Of a DNA stretch of 64,000 nt, positions 40,321 through 49,136 are shown piece by piece (position 1 is the stretch's first letter; the number at the start of each line of letters is the position of its first letter). The stretch is from Erwinia sp. 198. GTDB taxonomy: Bacteria; Pseudomonadota; Gammaproteobacteria; Enterobacterales; Enterobacteriaceae. The notes under the pieces were generated by a model, which did not search any database, was not told the origin of the DNA, and worked only from the letters and a program-made list of their open reading frames with translations. A program made the position numbers and the translations under genes. The stretch lies in contig NZ_RHUM01000011.1 of NCBI RefSeq assembly GCF_003937915.1, positions 62,001 through 126,000 of the forward strand, given 5' to 3'.

Positions 40321-40824
40321 ATGAAATTCGATCGAAATGACCTGAGCGGCTTTATCGGTAAACACCTGGTTTATACCTACGACAACGGCTGGAATTACGA
40401 AATTTACGTCAAGAACGAGCAGACGCTGGATTATCGTATTCACAGCGGCATGGTCGGCAACCGCTGGGTGAAAGACCAGCGGGCTTATATCGTGCGTGTC
40501 GGCGAGGAGAGCTATAAAATTTCCTGGACGGAGCCGACCGGCACCGACGTCAGCCTGATAGCTAACCTGGGCGACCGCCTGTTTCACGGCACCATCTTCT
40601 TCCCGCGCTGGGTCATGAATGACCCGCAAAAAACCGTTTGTTTCCAGAACGAGCATATTGCGGAAATGGAACGCTATCGCGAAGCCGGCCCGGCTTATCC
40701 AACGGAAATTATCGATGAGTTCGCGACGATCACGTTTATCCGCGACTGCGGACCCGATAACGACAGCGTGATTGACTGTGCGGCCAGCGAGCTGCCTGCG
40801 AATTTTCCTGATAACCTCAAATAA
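40321..40824 (+). CDS. padC: Phenolic acid decarboxylase
   Basis: The 167-residue β-barrel enzyme decarboxylates ferulic, p-coumaric and caffeic acids to vinyl phenols without a cofactor. It matches the family over its whole length: GKHLVYTYDNGWNYEIYVKNE, DYRIHSGMVGNRWVKDQ, YKISWTEPTGTDVSL, FHGTIFFPRWV. AGGAGG lies just before the ATG. The adjacent LysR gene probably regulates it. A plant-associated lifestyle is consistent with this detoxification enzyme but is inference. Confidence 0.95.
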   Translation: MKFDRNDLSGFIGKHLVYTYDNGWNYEIYVKNEQTLDYRIHSGMVGNRWVKDQRAYIVRVGEESYKISWTEPTGTDVSLIANLGDRLFHGTIFFPRWVMNDPQKTVCFQNEHIAEMERYREAGPAYPTEIIDEFATITFIRDCGPDNDSVIDCAASELPANFPDNLK

Positions 40825-40872
40825 TCAGTCAATCAGATTTTATCGCGTGACCTGACGCGCTTCTCCTTTTCC

Positions 40873-40896
40873 CGGCCAGCCATGCTGGCCGTTTTA
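40873..40896. terminator. Terminator between padC and xdhC
   Basis: CGGCCAGC and GCTGGCCG pair around CAT and are followed by TTTTATT on the plus strand. xdhC ends within it from the other side. Confidence 0.85.
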
Positions 40897-41661
40897 TTGC
40901 CCATAGCAGGCAATAATCTCACCCGCTACCGCTACCGCAATCTCGGCGGGCAGCTTGCCTTTCACGTCAGGCAGGCCAATCGGGCAGCGCAGGGTATCCA
41001 GCTGCTGGCGACTGAAGCCCTTGCCCTCCAGCCGATAATCAAACCGCTGACGTTTGGTCGCCGAGCCAATCACCCCGAAGTAACGATAGTCGCCGCGCGT
41101 CAGGATCGCCTCGCAGAGCGCCAGATCGGTGGGATGATGGTGGGTCATCACCACGTAATAGCTTTCCGGCGGCATCTGTTTCACCGCGTCGCGCGGATCT
41201 TCCGGGCAGCAGATCGTCACCCCTTCCGGCACCTGAACGAACTGCTCTTTACGCTCGTCTACCCAACAGACATGACAGGGCAGCGTCGCCAGAATGGTGA
41301 CCAGCGCCCGGCCTACGTGGCCTGCGCCAAACACCGCTATCTGCGGCTGCGGCTGGATCAACGGCTCAAACAGCACGGAGGTCATGCCGCCGCAGCACTG
41401 CCCAAGCCGGGCGCCCAGGTTGAAATGCTCGCTGCGCGGTTCGCTGCTGCGCGTCGTCAGCATCTCTCTGGCAAGGGCGATGCACTGATATTCCAGATGG
41501 CCGCCGCCGATGGTCAGAAAAGATTGCCCGGCGGTGACAATCATTTTGCTGCCGCTGTCGCGCGGCACCGAGCCTTTTTCCTCCAGCACCGTCAGCAGCA
41601 CGCAGGGCTCACGCTTTTCGTGTAGCGAGGCCAGTATTTTAATCCAGTCGTCAGGTCGCAT
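40894..41661 (-). CDS. xdhC: Xanthine dehydrogenase accessory protein XdhC
   Basis: The 255-residue protein delivers and sulfurates the molybdenum cofactor for xanthine dehydrogenase. It has the N-terminal XdhC domain (EKGSVPRDSGSKMIV, TIGGGHLEYQC), the CxCGG-like GQCCGGMTSV loop, and the C-terminal Rossmann-like part (VFGAGHVGRALV, VVMTHHHPTDLALCEAIL). It overlaps xdhB by 11 bp and is the last gene of the guaD-xdhABC operon, where it acts on the large subunit. Confidence 0.95.
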   Translation of the reverse strand: MRPDDWIKILASLHEKREPCVLLTVLEEKGSVPRDSGSKMIVTAGQSFLTIGGGHLEYQCIALAREMLTTRSSEPRSEHFNLGARLGQCCGGMTSVLFEPLIQPQPQIAVFGAGHVGRALVTILATLPCHVCWVDERKEQFVQVPEGVTICCPEDPRDAVKQMPPESYYVVMTHHHPTDLALCEAILTRGDYRYFGVIGSATKRQRFDYRLEGKGFSRQQLDTLRCPIGLPDVKGKLPAEIAVAVAGEIIACYGQ

Positions 41662-44011
41662 TATGTTCCCTCATTTTTTCTGCCCCCCAGAAGACCCTTT
41701 CCGGCGTGGCGGGCGCATCCAGCAGCGGGTGCTGACGGTAGTCGCCAACGCTGGCTACGGCATCCTGGAGCGCGCACCAGGCGGCAATCCCCAGCATAAA
41801 CGGCGGCTCGCCCACCGCTTTGGAATGAAACACCGTGTCTTTGGGGTTTTTACGGTTTTCCACCAGCGTAACCCGCAGATCCGCAGGCACGTCGCCAATC
41901 GCCGGAATTTTGTAGCTGGCGGGGCCGTCGGTCATCAGGCGGCCCTGCTCGTTCCACACCAGCTCCTCGCTGGTCAGCCAGCCCACGCCCTGCACGAAGC
42001 CGCCCTCAACCTGGCCAATATCGATCGCCGGGTTCAGCGAGGCGCCGACGTCATGCAGAATATCCGCCCGCAGCAGCCGATATTCGCCGGTCAGCGTATC
42101 GACAATGACCTCCACGCAGGCCGCGCCAAAGGCGTAGTAGTAAAAAGGCGTGCCGCGCCCTGCTTCACGATCGTAATGAATGCCGGGCACTTTGTAGTAG
42201 CCGGTCGCGGCAAGCGGCACCTGGTTCAGCCAGGCCAGCTGCGCCACGTCCGCAAAGGTGAAATGTTTTTCGCCTGCCTTGACGATGCCGTTGCTGAAGC
42301 TGACCTGCTCAGCGCTACAGTTATGCAGGCTGCACAGCATAGCCGTTAATCGGTCGCGCAGGATCTGCGCCGCGTTCTGGGCGGCCTTACCGTTAAGATC
42401 GGTGCCGCTTGAGGCGGCCGTCGGCGAGGTATTAGGCACTTTGCCGGTATCCGTTGCGGTGATCTGGATGCGATCGACGTCGATTTGCAGCACTTCCGCC
42501 ACGATCTGCGCAACTTTGGTATTAAGGCCCTGGCCCATTTCCGTGCCGCCGTGGTTAAGCTGTACGGTGCCGTCGGTGTAGATCAGGATCAGCGCGCCTG
42601 CCTGGTTAAGAAAACTGGAGGTAAAAGAGATGCCGAACTTCACCGGCGTCAGCGCCAGGCCACGTTTCAGATAAGCGCTGCCGTGATTAAAGGCGGTGAT
42701 TTCGCGGCGGCGGGCCGCATAGTCCGCGCTGGCCTCCAGCTGCGCGGTCATCTCCTCCAGCAAATTGCCTTCCACCTGCTGGTGGTAGTGCGTGACGTTA
42801 CGCGTTTCTTTGCCGTAATAATTGCGTTTGCGTACCTCAAGCGGATCGAGGTTCAGCTCGCGGGCGATATGATCCATGATCTGCTCAATCGCCACCATGC
42901 CCTGCGGGCCGCCAAAGCCGCGATAGGCCGTGTTGGACGCCGTATTGGTACGGCAGCGATAGCCGGTGATCAGCGCGTCGCCAAGATAGTAGGCGTTGTC
43001 GGCATGAAACATGGCGCGATCGACGATCGAACCAGAGAGATCCAGCGAATAGCCGCAGTTGCCGGCCAGATCGATTTTTACGCCGCAGAAGCGCCCATCG
43101 TTATCCACCCCTACGTCATAGCGCACGTAGAAGGGATGCCGCTTGCCGGTTATGTGCATATCGTCACGTCGCGCCAGCCGCATTTTCACCGGTCTGCCCG
43201 TCTGCCGCGCCGCTACCGCGCACAGGCAGGCGACGCCGGCGGCCTGCGTCTCTTTACCGCCAAAGCCGCCGCCCATCCGCCGCATATCTATCGTCACCTT
43301 GTTCATGGTGATCCCCATCACCGACGCTACCAGCTTCTGCACTTCCGTCGGATTTTGCGTGGAGGAAAAAACCTGGAGCGACTGGTCTTCGCCCGGCACC
43401 ACCAGCGCAATCTGCGTTTCCAGGTAAAAATGCTCCTGGCCGCCGATGTGGAACTCGCCCTGAAGCCGATGGCTGGCGCGAGCGAGCGCGGCTTCCGCGT
43501 CGCCCCGCTGGTGCACATGCGGCTGCTGCACAAAATGCGCTTTCGCCAGCGCCTCTTTGACGTCCAGCACCGGCGTCAGCGGCTCGTACTCAATAATGGC
43601 CGCTTCCGCCGCCCGGCGGGCCGCCTGCGGGCTTGACGCCGCCACCGCCAGCACGATCTGTCCAGCATACTCTACGACGTCTTTTGCCAGCAGCGGATCG
43701 CCCGGCTCCAGCGGCCCGATATCCCCTTCGCCCGGCACGCTTTGCCAGGTCAGCACGCTGACCACGCCGGGAATGGCGTAGCAGGGATCGGTATCTATGC
43801 TGAGGATGCGGGCGTGCGCATGCTCGCTAAGGCGGGGACAGAGATGCAGCATGCCCGGCAGCTCCAGCCTGTCGTCGATGTAGATCGCCTCGCCGGAGAC
43901 GTGCTTATCCGCGCTCTCGTGCTTATTGCTTTTACCGACGCCGCTCTGAATGCCTGCCTGATACTGCCGGGCGATAACGTCAGCCGCCACTAAGGGACGA
44001 TTATTGGACAT
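41651..44011 (-). CDS. xdhB: Xanthine dehydrogenase molybdopterin-binding subunit XdhB
   Basis: The 786-residue large subunit binds the molybdenum cofactor and oxidises hypoxanthine and xanthine to urate. Family blocks are GIQSGVGKSNKHESA, GGQEHFYLETQIALVVPGE, VASVMGITMNKVTIDMRRMGGGFGGKETQ, RGFGGPQGM, EMGQGLNTKVAQI and the active-site glutamate in the C-terminal GVGWLTSEELVWNEQG and VGEPPFMLGIAAW. Gene order guaD-xdhA-xdhB-xdhC and the 11-bp overlaps on both sides show one transcription unit. It pairs with XdhA and needs XdhC for activity. Confidence 0.96.
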   Translation of the reverse strand: MSNNRPLVAADVIARQYQAGIQSGVGKSNKHESADKHVSGEAIYIDDRLELPGMLHLCPRLSEHAHARILSIDTDPCYAIPGVVSVLTWQSVPGEGDIGPLEPGDPLLAKDVVEYAGQIVLAVAASSPQAARRAAEAAIIEYEPLTPVLDVKEALAKAHFVQQPHVHQRGDAEAALARASHRLQGEFHIGGQEHFYLETQIALVVPGEDQSLQVFSSTQNPTEVQKLVASVMGITMNKVTIDMRRMGGGFGGKETQAAGVACLCAVAARQTGRPVKMRLARRDDMHITGKRHPFYVRYDVGVDNDGRFCGVKIDLAGNCGYSLDLSGSIVDRAMFHADNAYYLGDALITGYRCRTNTASNTAYRGFGGPQGMVAIEQIMDHIARELNLDPLEVRKRNYYGKETRNVTHYHQQVEGNLLEEMTAQLEASADYAARRREITAFNHGSAYLKRGLALTPVKFGISFTSSFLNQAGALILIYTDGTVQLNHGGTEMGQGLNTKVAQIVAEVLQIDVDRIQITATDTGKVPNTSPTAASSGTDLNGKAAQNAAQILRDRLTAMLCSLHNCSAEQVSFSNGIVKAGEKHFTFADVAQLAWLNQVPLAATGYYKVPGIHYDREAGRGTPFYYYAFGAACVEVIVDTLTGEYRLLRADILHDVGASLNPAIDIGQVEGGFVQGVGWLTSEELVWNEQGRLMTDGPASYKIPAIGDVPADLRVTLVENRKNPKDTVFHSKAVGEPPFMLGIAAWCALQDAVASVGDYRQHPLLDAPATPERVFWGAEKMREHNAT

Positions 44012-45446
44012 AGTCTGTTACCTCCAGCAGGGTTAGCTCTTCCGTAAGCGAAGCGTGGTAGCGACGCAGCAGGTTTTTCGCTACCTGTAAGCGGTAGGCC
44101 GCGCTGGCGCGAAAGTCGCTCAGCGGCGTAAAGTCCTGCTCCAGCGCGTGGCAGGCCAGCACCAGCGATTGCTGCGTCAGCGGTTTACCCACCAGCGCGC
44201 TTTCGCAATGCACGGCGCGTTTTGGCGTTGCCGCCATGCCGCCAAAGGCGATACGCGCGGCGGTCACCCGGCCGTCTGCGTCGCGCTCCAGCATAAATGC
44301 GCCGAACACGGCGGAAATATCATCCTCCAGCCGTTTTGACACCTTCCACGCGCGGAAATGTTGTGACGCGGTCACTTTTGGCACGCTGATTGACAGGATA
44401 AATTCGCCGGGCCGTAGCGCAGTTTTGCGATAGTCCACGAAAAATTCATCCAGCGGCAGCGTGCGGATTTGCGAGCCGCGCTGAAGCGTCAGCGTTGCGT
44501 TGAGCGCCAGCAGCATCGGCGGGGTATCGCCGATAGGAGAGCCGTTGGCTACATTGCCACCCAGCGTGCCGCGATTGCGGATCTGCAACGAAGCGAAACG
44601 CTCCAGCACCTGCGCGAAGGCAGGAATATGGGGCCGCAACAGCGTGGCGCAGGATTGAAGGGAAGCGCCCGCCCCCAGCACAATCGCCTGCTCCTCTTCC
44701 CGACAGGCTTTCAGTGCTGCTATCTGATCCAGGGCGATAACCAAAGGCAGCGGTTTATAGCTTTGCGTCACCTGGAGCGCTAAATCCGTACCGCCCGCCA
44801 GCAGCTTCGCCTCCGGATGCGCCAGCAGCAGTTCCGCCAGGCGATCGAGGCTTTTCGGCAGCAGGCAGCGGTTGCCGTTGAACGCCAGCTCCTGCTCTTC
44901 GCCGTTGTGGATCGCCATCAGTTTTGCCACCGTCTGCGCCTCGCGCTGCGCAAAGCTGTCCGGCTGCGGCCGTTCGCAGACCTGCCGCGCCGCATCAATA
45001 ATCGGCCGATAGCCGGTGCAGCGGCACAGGTTGCCCGCCAGCGCCTGCTCCGCCTCTTGCCGCCGCCAGCCTTCACTGTTTTTTTGCAGCGTAAACAGCG
45101 ACATCGCAAAACCCGGCGTGCAAAAGCCGCACTGCGAGGCGTGGCACGTCGCCAGCGCTTTTTGCACCTCGTGCAGCTCGTCGCCCTGGCGGAGATCCTC
45201 AACGGCGATCAGCTGTTTGCCCTGAAGGCTGCTGACAAAGGTGATGCAGCTGTTGACGGTTTCATACACCATTTTGCCCGCCTCGACGCGCCCCAACGTG
45301 ACCGTACAGGCACCGCAGTCGCCCGAAGCGCAGCCCTCTTTGGTGCCGCAGCGGCGCTGGTTCTGGCGTAAATAGTTCAGTACGGTGGTTTCAGGATCGA
45401 GACTTTGCTCGGTGACCAGCGTCTGGTTCAGTAAAAACTGGATCAT
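44001..45446 (-). CDS. xdhA: Xanthine dehydrogenase small subunit XdhA (2x[2Fe-2S], FAD)
   Basis: The 481-residue subunit passes electrons to NAD+. Its N-terminal ferredoxin-like domain has the plant-type cluster CGTKEGCASGDCGAC and the second [2Fe-2S] domain CGFCTPGF and CRCTGYRP. The C-terminal half is the FAD domain (LLAGGTDLALQVT, NRGTLGGNVANGSPIGDTPP, FRAWKVSKRLEDDISA). It overlaps guaD by 4 bp (ATGA) upstream and xdhB by 11 bp downstream. Two-subunit enzymes with FeS and FAD fused are typical of proteobacteria other than E. coli, whose three-subunit Xdh is different. Confidence 0.96.
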   Translation of the reverse strand: MIQFLLNQTLVTEQSLDPETTVLNYLRQNQRRCGTKEGCASGDCGACTVTLGRVEAGKMVYETVNSCITFVSSLQGKQLIAVEDLRQGDELHEVQKALATCHASQCGFCTPGFAMSLFTLQKNSEGWRRQEAEQALAGNLCRCTGYRPIIDAARQVCERPQPDSFAQREAQTVAKLMAIHNGEEQELAFNGNRCLLPKSLDRLAELLLAHPEAKLLAGGTDLALQVTQSYKPLPLVIALDQIAALKACREEEQAIVLGAGASLQSCATLLRPHIPAFAQVLERFASLQIRNRGTLGGNVANGSPIGDTPPMLLALNATLTLQRGSQIRTLPLDEFFVDYRKTALRPGEFILSISVPKVTASQHFRAWKVSKRLEDDISAVFGAFMLERDADGRVTAARIAFGGMAATPKRAVHCESALVGKPLTQQSLVLACHALEQDFTPLSDFRASAAYRLQVAKNLLRRYHASLTEELTLLEVTDYVQ

Positions 45447-46768
45447 GCGGCTTTCTCCTCGCTCTGCGGCTGCCAGACCAGTTTGCCGTTGACCCAGGTA
45501 CAGGCGATATTGCGATCGTCGCCCAGCGTCATCAGCACAAAAAGTTTCTCCCAGATATCGCGGCTGTTGGCGCAGCGCAGCTTTTGCAGCGCCGAGACGG
45601 CCGGATCGAGCACCACAAAGTCCGCCTCTTTGCCGGGCTGGAAGTTGCCGATCTTATGATGCAGATCCAGCGCCTGCGCGCCACCGAGCGTGGCGTGGTA
45701 GAACGCCTCGCAGGCGGCCATTTTATACTGCTGTAGCTGCCCGACCTTGTAGGCTTCACCCAGCGTTTGCAGCATATTAAAGGTAGTACCCGCGCCGACG
45801 TCCGTACCGATGCCCAGCCTGACGTTTTTTTGCCAGCAGGTTTGCAGCTTAAACAGGCCGCTGCCGAGAAACAGGTTGGAAGTAGGACAGAATGCGACCG
45901 CCGAATCAGTCTGATGCAGACAATCCCACTCGCTATCCTCCAGATGGATACAGTGCGCGAAAACGCTGCGGCGCCCCGTCAGCTGATAATGATGATACAC
46001 ATCCAGATAGCCGTCGCGCTCGGGGAAAAGCGCGTTGACCCAGGCGACTTCCTGCGGGTTTTCGCTCAGATGTGTGTGCAGCCAGATATCGGGATAGGCC
46101 TCCTTCAGCTGCCTGACCTTTTCCAGCAGCGCCGGCGAAGAGGTTGGCGCAAAGCGCGGCGTCAGCGCATAGCTCAGGCGCCCGCGATTGTGCCAGCGCT
46201 CAATCAGCTCGCGGGTTTGCCGGTAGCTCTGCTCGGGGGTTTCGGTAAGATAGTCCGGCGCATGACGATCCATCATGACTTTTCCGGCGATCAGACGCAT
46301 TCCCAGCCCTTCGGCCGCGCTGAACAGCGCATCCACCGACTCCGGATGCACGGTGCCAAAAACCAGCGCCGTGGTGGTGCCGTTACTCAGCAGCTGGTGC
46401 AGAAAAAAGGCCGACATCTTCGCCGCGTGCTGCGGACAGTGATACTGGCTCTCTACCGGGAAAGTGTACTGTTGCAGCCACTCCAGCAGCTGCTCGCCGA
46501 AAGCACCGATCATTTCCGTTTGCGGATAGTGAATATGGCTGTCGACAAAACCTGGTACAATAAGCTTGCCGCGGTAGTCGGTTATTGGCTGCCCGGCGGC
46601 GAGCTGATGCCGCCCCGCTTCCCACGCCTGAAGCGAAAGAATTTCGCCTTCGCTCAGCAGCAGCAGGCCGTCTTCAATGTAGCGGGCGCAGGTCGGCAGC
46701 TCTTCAGGCTGGCTGACCGGTGCGGTGATATCAAAAAAACTGCCGCGAATGGCGGTGATGGATGACAT
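45443..46768 (-). CDS. guaD: Guanine deaminase
   Basis: The 441-residue amidohydrolase deaminates guanine to xanthine, feeding the XdhAB enzyme encoded next to it. Zinc-binding and catalytic motifs are VDSHIHYPQTEMIG, LHTHLSENPQEVAWV, SVFAHCIHLEDSEW and GTDVGAGTTFNML. Family length is about 440 aa. The ATG at 46768 is preferred to an upstream in-frame ATG at 46798 because it has GAAGGAAGC upstream and fits homologue starts. It is the first gene of the operon, overlaps xdhA by 4 bp, and carries two PurR-like sites 160-195 bp upstream. Confidence 0.95.
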   Translation of the reverse strand: MSSITAIRGSFFDITAPVSQPEELPTCARYIEDGLLLLSEGEILSLQAWEAGRHQLAAGQPITDYRGKLIVPGFVDSHIHYPQTEMIGAFGEQLLEWLQQYTFPVESQYHCPQHAAKMSAFFLHQLLSNGTTTALVFGTVHPESVDALFSAAEGLGMRLIAGKVMMDRHAPDYLTETPEQSYRQTRELIERWHNRGRLSYALTPRFAPTSSPALLEKVRQLKEAYPDIWLHTHLSENPQEVAWVNALFPERDGYLDVYHHYQLTGRRSVFAHCIHLEDSEWDCLHQTDSAVAFCPTSNLFLGSGLFKLQTCWQKNVRLGIGTDVGAGTTFNMLQTLGEAYKVGQLQQYKMAACEAFYHATLGGAQALDLHHKIGNFQPGKEADFVVLDPAVSALQKLRCANSRDIWEKLFVLMTLGDDRNIACTWVNGKLVWQPQSEEKAA

Positions 46769-46926
46769 AGCGCTTCCTTCTGAACAAGTCTTCGGCAATC
46801 AGTGACCGGCCTGCATTTGAGGTTGCAATTGCTGTGCCATATTAATAAAAGCAATTTATATTTTATTTATCAGTAACTTAAATACAGATACATCGGGAAA
46901 CCCCACCTGAACCTGGGCAATCGTGT

Positions 46927-46962
46927 GCGCAACCGATTGCAGAAAGCAGCAAACGATTGCCT
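46927..46962. promoter_or_regulatory. Two PurR-like operators, 20 bp apart, upstream of guaD
   Basis: GCGCAACCGATTGCAG (46927-46942) and CAGCAAACGATTGCCT (46947-46962) both resemble the PurR consensus AnGCAAnCGnTTnCnT: the first matches 10 of 12 fixed positions and the second 11 of 12. Their centres are exactly 20 bp apart, two helical turns. They lie in the divergent guaD-ydfG region, which fits purine control of the guaD-xdhABC operon. A LacI-family protein other than PurR could bind them. Lines 46769-46926 and 46963-47146 hold no supported ORF. Confidence 0.55.
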
Positions 46963-47146
46963 GTCTTTTTTTTTTCTTGTGCAGCGAGCCGTTCCCCCTG
47001 CGCCATTGCACCGTTTTCTGGCGTTTTCAGGCATAACGCACCTCAATTGTGCAGCATGGCTTATCAGCCATAACCAATCCTTCTTATCAGAATCGATCTG
47101 AAGTGTTATCGTGTTGAGAATCCAAAATGCGTTGAGGAACAGTCAG

Positions 47147-47893
47147 ATGATCGTATTTGTTACGGGTGCCACTGCCGGATTCGGCGAAAGCATTACCCGA
47201 CGCTTTATCCGTGAAGGACACAAGGTAATCGCCACCGGCCGTCGTCAGGAGCGTCTGCAAACCTTGAAACAGGAGCTGGGCGATAACCTTTATACGCTAC
47301 AGCTTGACGTCCGCAACCGCGCGGCCATTGAACAGGCGCTGGAGCAGCTTCCTGCCGAATGGCGCAATATCGACGTGCTGGTCAATAATGCCGGGCTGGC
47401 ATTAGGCATCGAACCTGCGCATAAAGCGAGCCTGGACGACTGGGAAGCAATGATTGACACCAACAACAAGGGGCTGGTCTATATGACCCGCGCCGTGCTG
47501 CCGGCGATGGTAGAACGCAACGTGGGCCATATTATCAATCTGGGCTCGATTGCCGGCAGCTGGCCTTATGCAGGCGGCAACGTTTATGGCGCAACTAAAG
47601 CTTTCGTGCGGCAGTTCAGCCTTAATCTGCGCACCGATCTGCACGGCACCGCCCTGCGCGTGACCGATATCGAGCCGGGACTGGTGGGCGGCACCGAGTT
47701 CTCCAACGTGCGCTTTAAGGGTGATGATGCCAAAGCCGACAGCGTCTACGACGGCACCGAGCCGCTGACTGCCGAAGACGTGACCGAAGCGGTCTGGTGG
47801 GTCGCCACGCTGCCGAAGCATGTCAATATCAACACGCTGGAAATGATGCCGGTCGCGCAAACCCTGGCCGGACTGAAAGTGCATAAAGCGTAA
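47147..47893 (+). CDS. ydfG: NADP-dependent 3-hydroxy acid dehydrogenase YdfG
   Basis: The 248-residue SDR has TGATAGFGESITRRF (dinucleotide motif), LVNNAGLALG, the catalytic YGATKAF, and the family C-terminus VNINTLEMMPVAQTLAGL. It matches E. coli YdfG (248 aa), which oxidises 3-hydroxy acids including L-allo-threonine and serine, and reduces malonic semialdehyde (RutE-linked). The ATG at 47147 follows GAGGAACAG. The gene begins the ydfG-ynfA-ynfB-ynfD segment that is collinear with the E. coli terminus region. Confidence 0.95.
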   Translation: MIVFVTGATAGFGESITRRFIREGHKVIATGRRQERLQTLKQELGDNLYTLQLDVRNRAAIEQALEQLPAEWRNIDVLVNNAGLALGIEPAHKASLDDWEAMIDTNNKGLVYMTRAVLPAMVERNVGHIINLGSIAGSWPYAGGNVYGATKAFVRQFSLNLRTDLHGTALRVTDIEPGLVGGTEFSNVRFKGDDAKADSVYDGTEPLTAEDVTEAVWWVATLPKHVNINTLEMMPVAQTLAGLKVHKA

Positions 47894-47942
47894 TGCGCTA
47901 TCTGGCCTGGCGGCTAACTTCTGCCGGGCCTGTTCTGGTTAA

Positions 47943-48272
47943 CTACCCTTTACCCCAACCAGCCACGATAATCAGCATCCCGCCCAGGGCAATTGCCGCG
48001 CCCGCCCAGTCGTAATGACTGAGCTTTACGCCATCCACAAAACGCAGCCACAGCAGTGCCGTCGCCACATATACGCCACCGTAGGCTGCATAGACGCGCC
48101 CGCTCGCCGCCGGATGCAGCGTCAGCAGCCAGACAAACAGCGCCAGGCTGGCTGCCGCAGGCAGCAATAGCCAGACGGCGCCCCCCCTGCGCAGCCATAG
48201 CCAGGGCAGAAAGCAGCCGACGATTTCGGCCAGCGCGGTCAGAAAAAAAAGCAGGACGGTTTTCAGCAGCAT
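47943..48272 (-). CDS. ynfA: UPF0060 inner-membrane protein YnfA
   Basis: The 109-residue protein has four membrane helices and the YnfA signature ([59 protein letters not shown]). It is EmrE-like in size and topology, but a transport function is not established. The gene is convergent with ydfG, 49 bp away, as in E. coli relatives. Confidence 0.94.
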   Translation of the reverse strand: MLLKTVLLFFLTALAEIVGCFLPWLWLRRGGAVWLLLPAAASLALFVWLLTLHPAASGRVYAAYGGVYVATALLWLRFVDGVKLSHYDWAGAAIALGGMLIIVAGWGKG

Positions 48273-48395
48273 GTTTCCTCACTACAGGCTAAACGGATGC
48301 GCAAGTCGGCTGGTTAGCCTGCGCGCGCAGATGATATACTATCCGCAGCGTTCGATGCAGCCGCGCGGCTGTAAAACAGGAATAAGGAATTGATG

Positions 48396-48752
48396 ATGAC
48401 AAAAATGACTTTCTGGCAATTTACGCTGGCCCGGGCTGTGCTGCCGCTGGTTCTGTTTGGCGCGCTGGCCTCTTTTCAGCAGACAGCGGAAGCAAGAACG
48501 GACAGGCTGATTATTCAGGACGGCGACAGCTCGCTGACTAAAGAGCAGGCTCGCCAGGAGAAGGAGCAGTGGGATGAAACTCATCGGCTGCGCAGCAAAG
48601 TGAATCAGCGTGTGGAAAAGAATTTTGATAAGGCTGACCGCGCCATTGATACTCGCGACGCCTGCGAGCAGAGCCTGAACGTCAATGCTTACTGGGAGCC
48701 GAGCACATTGCGCTGCCTGGATCGCCGCAGCGGACGTCCCGTCGCGCCCTGA
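48396..48752 (+). CDS. ynfB: DUF1283 secreted protein YnfB
   Basis: The ~118-residue product has a signal peptide ending near AEA and the YnfB blocks [48 protein letters not shown] and [15 protein letters not shown]. It is a periplasmic protein of unknown function. The ATGs at 48393 and 48396 both follow AAGGA; the second gives better spacing. Confidence 0.92.
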   Translation: MTKMTFWQFTLARAVLPLVLFGALASFQQTAEARTDRLIIQDGDSSLTKEQARQEKEQWDETHRLRSKVNQRVEKNFDKADRAIDTRDACEQSLNVNAYWEPSTLRCLDRRSGRPVAP

Positions 48753-48803
48753 TAGCGGATTGCTGCTATAGTTAGCGTAATTTTCAGGCAAAAGGAAAGG
48801 ACG

Positions 48804-49103
48804 ATGAAAGCGATAAAATGGCTGTTACCGGCGCTGATGATCGCCGCTCCGCTGGCTGTACAGGCTTCCTGTGAGACGGTTAAAGCGGACATTAATCAGA
48901 AAATTATCAATAACGGCGTGCCTGCTTCCGGCTTTACGCTGGACGTGGTGCCCAGCGACCAGGCCGATCAGGCTGGCGGTCAGGTGGTAGGCCATTGTGA
49001 AAACGATTCGCAAAAAATAGTCTACAAGCGTGAACGCAACGGCGATAGCGACGCCGCCGTGCCGGCCAGCGCCGGCACCTCTCAGGATGCCCCTTCTTCC
49101 TGA
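48804..49103 (+). CDS. ynfD: DUF1161 periplasmic protein YnfD
   Basis: The 99-residue protein has a signal peptide (MKAIKWLLPALMIAAPLAVQA) and matches YnfD: CETVKADINQKIINNGVPASGFTLDVV and GQVVGHCENDSQKIVYKR, with two conserved cysteines likely disulphide-bonded. AAAGGAAAGGACG precedes the ATG. The function is unknown. A strong terminator follows. Confidence 0.9.
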   Translation: MKAIKWLLPALMIAAPLAVQASCETVKADINQKIINNGVPASGFTLDVVPSDQADQAGGQVVGHCENDSQKIVYKRERNGDSDAAVPASAGTSQDAPSS

Positions 49104-49108
49104 TTGAT

Positions 49109-49136
49109 AAGGGCCGCCTGCGCGGCCCTTTCTTTA
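49109..49136. terminator. Terminator between ynfD and the MFS gene
   Basis: AAGGGCCGC and GCGGCCCTT form a perfect 9-bp stem around CTGC, followed by TCTTTATT on the plus strand. It serves ynfD and faces the convergent MFS gene. Confidence 0.85.

Noticed and set aside
42485-43636. 383-codon plus-strand ORF inside xdhB
   Set aside because: Antisense shadow of the xanthine dehydrogenase large subunit, rich in His/Arg as such frames usually are.
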